Below, piece after piece: positions 59,119 to 64,000 of a stretch of 64,000 nucleotides of DNA. The translations under genes were made by a program, and so were the position numbers. The notes under the pieces are model-generated. The model made no database searches, was not told where the DNA came from, and saw nothing but the letters and a program-made list of their open reading frames with translations. The DNA lies in assembly GCF_030441895.1 (NCBI RefSeq), contig NZ_JARJAS010000004.1; one strand, written 5' to 3'. Position 1 is the first letter of the stretch. Each line of letters opens with the position of its first letter. Origin of the DNA: Enterococcus_D entomosocium (GTDB taxonomy: Bacteria; Bacillota; Bacilli; Lactobacillales; Enterococcaceae).

Positions 59119-59751
59119 ATGGGATTGAATGAATTTATTCTCGGATTGGCTAATTTAGAGAAGATCCAACGAGCGCCGGGTTTTTTTAAGTTTACTGAGC
59201 ACAGTGTCGCTGCTCATTCATTTCGAGTAACGATGATTGCCCAGACCTTAGCTGATATCGAAGAAAAGGCGGGGAATCAAGTCAATTGGCAAATTCTCTA
59301 CGAAAAAGCCTTGAATCATGATTACACCGAACGTTTCATCGGTGATATCAAAACGCCGGTCAAATATGCGAACAAAGAATTGCGGGCAATGTTATCAACC
59401 GTTGAAGAAAAAATGACCGATGCCTTCATCGAAGAAGAAATTCCAGGAAGCTTTCAAGCAACGTATCGCAGACGCTTAGCGGATGGCAAAGACAACAGCC
59501 TTGAAGGGCAGCTATTAGCAATTGCGGATAAGATCGATCTTTTGTATGAATCTTTTGAAGAGATCTCAAAAAGCAACCCAGATAAAGTATACAAAGAAAT
59601 GTTTCGAGAGGCCGTTTTAACCGTCAAAGAGTTTCAGCATCGACCGTGTGTCACTTATTTCTTTGAAGCCATTTTTCCAGAGTTACTAAATGCAGATTTT
59701 TATGGCAAGACTGCTTTTCTAGAAGAAATCGCGGCTTTGGTGGGAAAATAA
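59119..59751 (+). CDS. HD-domain hydrolase, YfbR-like
   Basis: 210 residues from ATG 59119, with AAAAAAGGAGG upstream. The motif EHSVAAHSFRVTMIAQTLA provides the first His, then ALNHDYTERFIGDIKTPVKY the HD pair, and IADKIDLLYESFEE the last Asp. E. coli YfbR is a dNMP 5'-nucleotidase; similar activity is inferred. It is a single gene ending before a large hairpin. Confidence 0.85.
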   Translation: MGLNEFILGLANLEKIQRAPGFFKFTEHSVAAHSFRVTMIAQTLADIEEKAGNQVNWQILYEKALNHDYTERFIGDIKTPVKYANKELRAMLSTVEEKMTDAFIEEEIPGSFQATYRRRLADGKDNSLEGQLLAIADKIDLLYESFEEISKSNPDKVYKEMFREAVLTVKEFQHRPCVTYFFEAIFPELLNADFYGKTAFLEEIAALVGK

Positions 59752-59763
59752 CCCAAACGAAAA

Positions 59764-59843
59764 AACGAAAAATCAAGAGATGATCCATCTCAAGGGCTTC
59801 AATGAAACAAGTGAGGGGATCAGGTTTGATTTTTCGTTTTTTT
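59764..59843. terminator. Branched bidirectional terminator between HD and SDR genes
   Basis: AACGAAAAATCAA (59764-59776) pairs perfectly with TTGATTTTTCGTT (59826-59838), followed by a T-run. The 49-base interior carries a second perfect hairpin GAGATG/CATCTC. The minus strand also ends in TTTTTTCG, so it works for the convergent SDR gene. Confidence 0.8.
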
Positions 59844-59849
59844 GTTGGA

Positions 59850-60620
59850 TTAAAGTAAAGATTCCGCTCCATCAATATAGACTTCCGTTCCAGAAATATT
59901 GCCGGCAGCCTCTGAAGATAGAAAAAGCACAAGGTTGGCGACTTGTTCTGGCACGCCTGTTTCTTGCTTTAATGGTCGAGAACGTTCTGGATATTTGACG
60001 GGGATCTCAACGCGAGCAACCTCTTCTTCAATTTCTGTGCTGGCATCGATATTCGTCGCGATCGCCCCAGGGCAGATGGCATTGACCCGAATATTATAAC
60101 CAGAAAGTTCCAGCGCAGCCATTTTTGTAAAGGCGACTTGACCTGCCTTAGACGTACTGTAAGCAGTCGCACCAAAATTGCTGAAGATGCGGTTTCCATT
60201 GACTGAACTCGTAATGACAATGCTGCCACCGTTCGTTTTCATAAAGGGAATGGCTGCTTTGACGGTAATAAAGGTACTACGTAAGTTTGTGTTGATCGTC
60301 TGATCCCATTCTGCCACTGTCAGCTCTTCGATCGGTGTCCAGGTACCGTTGATGCCGGCATTGACATGGAGTACATCGAGACCGCCTAGTTCTTCTACAA
60401 GACCACTCATTGCTTCTTGCAGCTTATCCGCTTCAGTGACGTCAACAGCTCGATAATGGGCTTGTGCTTGATAGTCAGCAAGAAACTCCTGCAGCTCTTC
60501 TTCGTTGCGATCAATTAACCCAACAAGTGCGCCCTGTGCTAGAAATTGTTCTGCCACCGCTTTTCCAATCCCTGAAGCAGCCCCCGTTACAATCACTCGT
60601 TTGTTTTTGAAATCATTCAT
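59850..60620 (-). CDS. Short-chain dehydrogenase/reductase (SDR)
   Basis: 256 residues. Cofactor motif VTGAASGIGKAVAEQ (TGxxxGxG), NAG in LHVNAGINGT, catalytic Ser in VITSSVNGN and YSTSK with Tyr154 and Lys158. Asp at the end of the second strand (GLIDRNEE) favours NAD over NADP. The C-terminus AAGNISGTEVYIDGAESLL is that of classical SDRs. The substrate is unknown. GGAGGCGAAAAAA precedes the ATG. Confidence 0.93.
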   Translation of the reverse strand: MNDFKNKRVIVTGAASGIGKAVAEQFLAQGALVGLIDRNEEELQEFLADYQAQAHYRAVDVTEADKLQEAMSGLVEELGGLDVLHVNAGINGTWTPIEELTVAEWDQTINTNLRSTFITVKAAIPFMKTNGGSIVITSSVNGNRIFSNFGATAYSTSKAGQVAFTKMAALELSGYNIRVNAICPGAIATNIDASTEIEEEVARVEIPVKYPERSRPLKQETGVPEQVANLVLFLSSEAAGNISGTEVYIDGAESLL

Positions 60621-60832
60621 TTTTTTCGCCTCCTTACAGTAAATTATAAAAAAGATCCCTTTTTTTGTCGAAAAAAGCGATCAGCGAACAGCAACAAACT
60701 TCTTCAGCTAGGAAACGCCAATGGTTGGTTTTCTAATTTTACCTCCCGAGAACCCTCTTATCTAGTGGGAAAACAGATGTAATCGCCATTGATTTTGTAG
60801 TATAATGCAGACAGTGTGCAAGGAGGAATACA

Positions 60833-63589
60833 ATGAAACCCATATACGCTGTGGTGGATCTTGAAACAACAGGAACCGATTCGACGATTGATCGAATTAT
60901 TCAATTTGGCTGTGTCTTAGTCCAAGATGGCAAGATCATCAATCGTTTTGCCGCAGATATCAACCCTGACCGCAGAATTTCTAAGCAAATTCAACGATTG
61001 ACACACATCACAAACCAACAAGTAAGCAAAGCGCCATATTTCGAAGACGTAGCTGATACGATCTATAACTTACTCAGCAACACGATTTTTGTGGCGCATA
61101 ATATTTATTTTGATTATCATTTTTTAAGCAATGAATTTGTGCGTTGCGGGCTACCGCCTTTATCACTTCCCGGAATCGATACGGTGGAATTGGCGCAAGT
61201 GTTTCTACCAACAGAAAGCAGCTTTCGTTTAGGCGATCTGGCAGATAGCATCGGCTTTCGTCATGATAACCCGCATCAAGCTGATAGTGATGCAGAAGTG
61301 ACCGCAGCTTTATTTTTGTATATCGAAGCGATCATGCGAGAACTGCCCCGAACGACCCTTAAACAAATTGCGCTTTTAAGCGGTCAAATGGGCATGCAAA
61401 CGAGTGACTATATCCATGGAATCTTAAAAGAAAAAGGCCCAGAGTTGGCAGAAGATTTAGAAGTGATCGACGGTATCGTCTTGCGGAAAAAGACCGTCCC
61501 GCTTTTTGAATCTACGCATTTTCAAGAAACGTATCCGAAAGTTAAAACGGAAAAAGAACAGCGCTTTGGCCAGCACTTAGTCTATCGGAAACAACAAGCA
61601 CGCTTGATGAATGCAGTGTATACGCATTACACCCAGCCAGAGAAAAATCTGATCATTGAAGCAGAAACAGGCATGGGGAAAACCATTGGTTACTTGTTTC
61701 CAGCCGCCTATTTAGTGACACCAGAAAATCCGTTGATCGTTAGTACCTCTTCAATTCTATTGCAAAATCAAATCATCAACAAAGACATTCCTTTGGTAAA
61801 CCAAGTACTGCAGCAACCTTTGCAAGCAGTTTTGGTCAAAAGTCATCGTCATTACATTGATTTGCAGCGTTTTAAAGCGACCCTTGATCAACCGATAGAG
61901 CAAAAGCAATATGCGCAATACCAAATGGGGATCTTAGTTTGGCTAACTAAAACAGAAACGGGGGATTTCGATGAATTGAACTTGGTTCGACTTGATCATC
62001 CTTTATTTACCGACATCCGCCATCGCGGCGTTGCTTTTTTAGCCAAAGATCAACCCTTCTATGAACAAGATTTTGTCCGCCATTTATATCGGCGGATGGC
62101 GCAAAGCAATGTTTTGATCGTCAACCATGCCTTTTTGATGCAGGAAAACCGGCGAGCGCAGCCACTGTTGCCAACGAGTGATTACTTATTGATTGATGAA
62201 GCCCAACAGTTGCCGCAACAAGCAGAAGGCTTTAGTCAACATGTCTTTGACTCTGCTCACTTCAAGCGGCAGTTTTTACAGCTAAATGAAGAAGGGCTAT
62301 TTGAAGAAATTGCCCAAATCATTACCGAGGATGACTTTCTGCAACGGATGTTCTCGTTGTATCGAAACGCGTTGTCGATCTTGGTCGAAACACAAGAACA
62401 GTATTTTCGCAGTTTGTCGATCGATGCGCCAGAGCTACAAGTCGTGCACCATGACGACCTCTATGATGGCACGTTAGAACAAGACAAGCTTCATCAGAAA
62501 TTGAGCCTTTACTATCAAGAAATCAATGAGATCCAACAACAGTTGCGTCAGCGATTCGAGTTGACCAATGATCGGTGGTATGCAAGACAACGAATCGTGA
62601 TTGCTCGTTTGTTTGATTTCTTTGGTCAAATGGAAACCCAGGAACAAACGGTGACCGCATGGTTGACTTGGTGGCATCCTCGTTACGTTCATTGGTTGAA
62701 AAAGCATCCCCAGTCAGGAAATGCTGTGATTGAATTAGCTGATCTAGAAGGGCATTCGATCGTGGAAAGCACGTGGTATCAACGCTATCAGCACATCATT
62801 TATCTTGGGGGGACATTGAAGATCCCAGGAAATAAAGAATATTTTGCCCATCAGATTGGCTTGACCGATGTGCCAGTCAAAACGATTCCCGCTTTTTATG
62901 ACTACAGCAAACAAACTCGACTCTATGTAGTTAAAAAAGGACTCTCGATCCAACAAGCATCAGCTGCTGAATACGCGGATTATTTAGTCGAAGCGTTAGT
63001 CCCAATTTTGTTTGACAATCCGCAACCAGCGCTTGTGTTGTTTACGGCGCACGAAACTTTGAAAAATGTCTATGATCGATTGAATAAAAAAGCCCTGCAT
63101 TATGGCAGAGAAATCGTTGCTCAAGGAACTGGCGGAACCCGTGAGAAAATCTTAAAGAAATTTTTATTAGCGGAAAATGGCATCTTATTAGGGACTAGCA
63201 GTTTTTGGGAAGGGGTCGACCTACCAGGTCAGGCCTTGAAGATCGCTGTGGTGACTCGCTTACCTTTTGAGAATCCTAAGCAACCAATGGTCCAAGCACG
63301 GCATGCCTTCTTGGAAGCAGAAGGCATCGATTCTTTCAAAGAAGATGCCTTACCTAAAGCGATTCTACGGCTACGCCAAGCGTTGGGGCGCTTGATCCGT
63401 TCTGAAGAGGATACAGGCGTGATGGTCGTCCTTGATCGACGCTTGTTATCAACGAAGTATGGCAAACGGATGGTCAAAGGTCTGCCTAAAAACTTACCTC
63501 TGATTGAAGCTAGTCCAACCGAAATTGCCGAAGATATTCAACATTTTTTTGCGCAAGAGGAAAAAGCGGCGGTTGATTTTGAAAAATGA
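60833..63589 (+). CDS. dinG: DinG-type exonuclease/helicase fusion protein
   Basis: 918 residues. The N-terminal DnaQ-like exonuclease domain has YAVVDLETTGTDS (Asp9, Glu11), FVAHNIYFDYHFL and HQADSDAEVTAALF. The C-terminal superfamily 2 helicase-like part has EAETGMGKTIGYL, YLLIDEAQQLPQQ (DEAQ box), LVLFTAHETL, GTSSFWEGVDLPG and LRQALGRLIRSEED. No FeS cysteine cluster is seen, as usual for Gram-positive DinG; S. aureus DinG has exonuclease activity only. AAGGAGGAATACA precedes the ATG; TATAAT at 60801-60806 is a likely -10. Confidence 0.95.
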   Translation: MKPIYAVVDLETTGTDSTIDRIIQFGCVLVQDGKIINRFAADINPDRRISKQIQRLTHITNQQVSKAPYFEDVADTIYNLLSNTIFVAHNIYFDYHFLSNEFVRCGLPPLSLPGIDTVELAQVFLPTESSFRLGDLADSIGFRHDNPHQADSDAEVTAALFLYIEAIMRELPRTTLKQIALLSGQMGMQTSDYIHGILKEKGPELAEDLEVIDGIVLRKKTVPLFESTHFQETYPKVKTEKEQRFGQHLVYRKQQARLMNAVYTHYTQPEKNLIIEAETGMGKTIGYLFPAAYLVTPENPLIVSTSSILLQNQIINKDIPLVNQVLQQPLQAVLVKSHRHYIDLQRFKATLDQPIEQKQYAQYQMGILVWLTKTETGDFDELNLVRLDHPLFTDIRHRGVAFLAKDQPFYEQDFVRHLYRRMAQSNVLIVNHAFLMQENRRAQPLLPTSDYLLIDEAQQLPQQAEGFSQHVFDSAHFKRQFLQLNEEGLFEEIAQIITEDDFLQRMFSLYRNALSILVETQEQYFRSLSIDAPELQVVHHDDLYDGTLEQDKLHQKLSLYYQEINEIQQQLRQRFELTNDRWYARQRIVIARLFDFFGQMETQEQTVTAWLTWWHPRYVHWLKKHPQSGNAVIELADLEGHSIVESTWYQRYQHIIYLGGTLKIPGNKEYFAHQIGLTDVPVKTIPAFYDYSKQTRLYVVKKGLSIQQASAAEYADYLVEALVPILFDNPQPALVLFTAHETLKNVYDRLNKKALHYGREIVAQGTGGTREKILKKFLLAENGILLGTSSFWEGVDLPGQALKIAVVTRLPFENPKQPMVQARHAFLEAEGIDSFKEDALPKAILRLRQALGRLIRSEEDTGVMVVLDRRLLSTKYGKRMVKGLPKNLPLIEASPTEIAEDIQHFFAQEEKAAVDFEK

Positions 63590-63637
63590 GTCGAACATCT
63601 GATATAATGAGTTTTATTTAAGATTGGAGTACGAAGT

Positions 63638-64000
63638 GTGAAAACAAAAGACAAAGAACATCGGCGAGTGATTATTTTGCTGAGTGCGATCACGGTTTTA
63701 CTGGTCGTTATTCTCTTCGCTTCTATTTTCTATCTCCGTTCTTCTCGTCCAATGCGGCAAGCAAGAAACGAAGCGATCGAAATAGCAGAAAGATACACCG
63801 ATTTAGCAGAGGTCGAACAATTTTATTGGTTCACCCGTGAGGAAACATCTTTTAGCATTGTTGGAAAAGATACGAATAACAATGAGATCGTCGTGATCAT
63901 TCCTAAAAGCGGCGAAAAGGTTTCCGTTTTTAATCAAGGGGATGGATTGACGGAAGCACAGGCCAAGGCCTTCGTTCGCGACAACCATCAAGGGCAGGAA
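63638..64000 (+). CDS. YpmB/TseB-like membrane protein (DUF5590), 3' end cut by window
   Basis: 121 codons from a GTG start with GGAG eight bases upstream; the frame remains open at the window edge. One N-terminal membrane helix (VIILLSAITVLLVVILFASIFYL) follows a basic start, then the outer part MRQARNEAIEIAERYTDLAEVEQFYWFTREETSF and IVGKDTNNNEIVVIIP. YpmB/TseB regulates a class A/B penicillin-binding protein in B. subtilis. The dinG-ypmB order is the conserved Bacillus-type arrangement. Confidence 0.85.
   Translation, partial: MKTKDKEHRRVIILLSAITVLLVVILFASIFYLRSSRPMRQARNEAIEIAERYTDLAEVEQFYWFTREETSFSIVGKDTNNNEIVVIIPKSGEKVSVFNQGDGLTEAQAKAFVRDNHQGQE

Noticed and set aside
1..64000. CRISPR array, prophage, rRNA operon or replication origin
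   Set aside because: No regularly spaced repeats, phage structural genes, integrase, rRNA sequence or DnaA-box cluster were found on reading the window.

Overview
The window looks like chromosomal DNA of a lactic Firmicute, most likely an Enterococcus. This is inferred from gene content and order: a type C replicative polymerase (PolC), an Eep/RseP protease, a galK-galE-galT-galR cluster, LevR-type sigma-54 control of a PTS, T-box control of argS, and small DUF3042, DUF4828 and DUF3284 proteins typical of Lactobacillales. No 16S gene is present, so the species cannot be named. Almost all of the DNA is dense core genome. There is no CRISPR array and no complete mobile element.

1-5.3 kb: the 3' end of a transposase, an unrecognised 91-residue protein, a Y-family DNA polymerase behind a LexA-type SOS box, a VOC protein, a FosX-type fosfomycin hydrolase, a small membrane protein and ribosomal protein L33. 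4.3-8.2 kb: an iron-siderophore ABC transporter, with a binding lipoprotein divergent from ATPase plus two permeases. Two palindromic Fur-box candidates sit in the shared control region. 8.3-11.9 kb: housekeeping run 5-FCL, rhomboid protease, YqgQ, glucokinase and a rhodanese-like protein, then DUF488 and DUF3042 genes. 12.0-16.8 kb: Leloir galactose operon with a cre-like site, a palindromic operator and its own LacI-type repressor.

17.0-19.8 kb: tsaB, two GNAT genes and tsaD, three of which belong to the t6A tRNA modification and RimI pathway. 19.9-23.6 kb: an arginine block (ornithine carbamoyltransferase, T-box-controlled argS, and argR facing it). 23.7-36.5 kb: the classical translation-envelope-replication string rpsB, tsf, pyrH, frr, uppS, cdsA, rseP, proS, polC. 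36.8-48.2 kb: mixed single genes (AEC transporter, YidC, acylphosphatase, TrmH-type methyltransferase, HD protein, DUF218 protein, D,D-carboxypeptidase, SfsA, oxidoreductase, DEAD helicase). They include an odd tRNA-like sequence with a UCA anticodon-position triplet upstream of the carboxypeptidase gene.

48.2-54.1 kb: a LevR-family activator followed by a perfect -24/-12 promoter and a cellobiose/lactose-family PTS operon (IIB, IIA, IIC). The operon continues into three small genes of unknown function. 54.2-64 kb: Eis-like acetyltransferase, tRNA-Arg(CCU), an uncharacterised TIM-barrel protein, a ThuA-like protein, a bacterial eRF1-like (baeRF) protein, cold-shock protein, an HD hydrolase, an SDR dehydrogenase, exonuclease-helicase DinG and the start of a YpmB/TseB-like gene.

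The least explained items are the tRNA-like UCA element, two highly structured intergenic segments (11.2 and 16.9 kb), the small genes at the end of the sigma-54 PTS operon, and an ArgR whose arginine-binding aspartate pair is altered.
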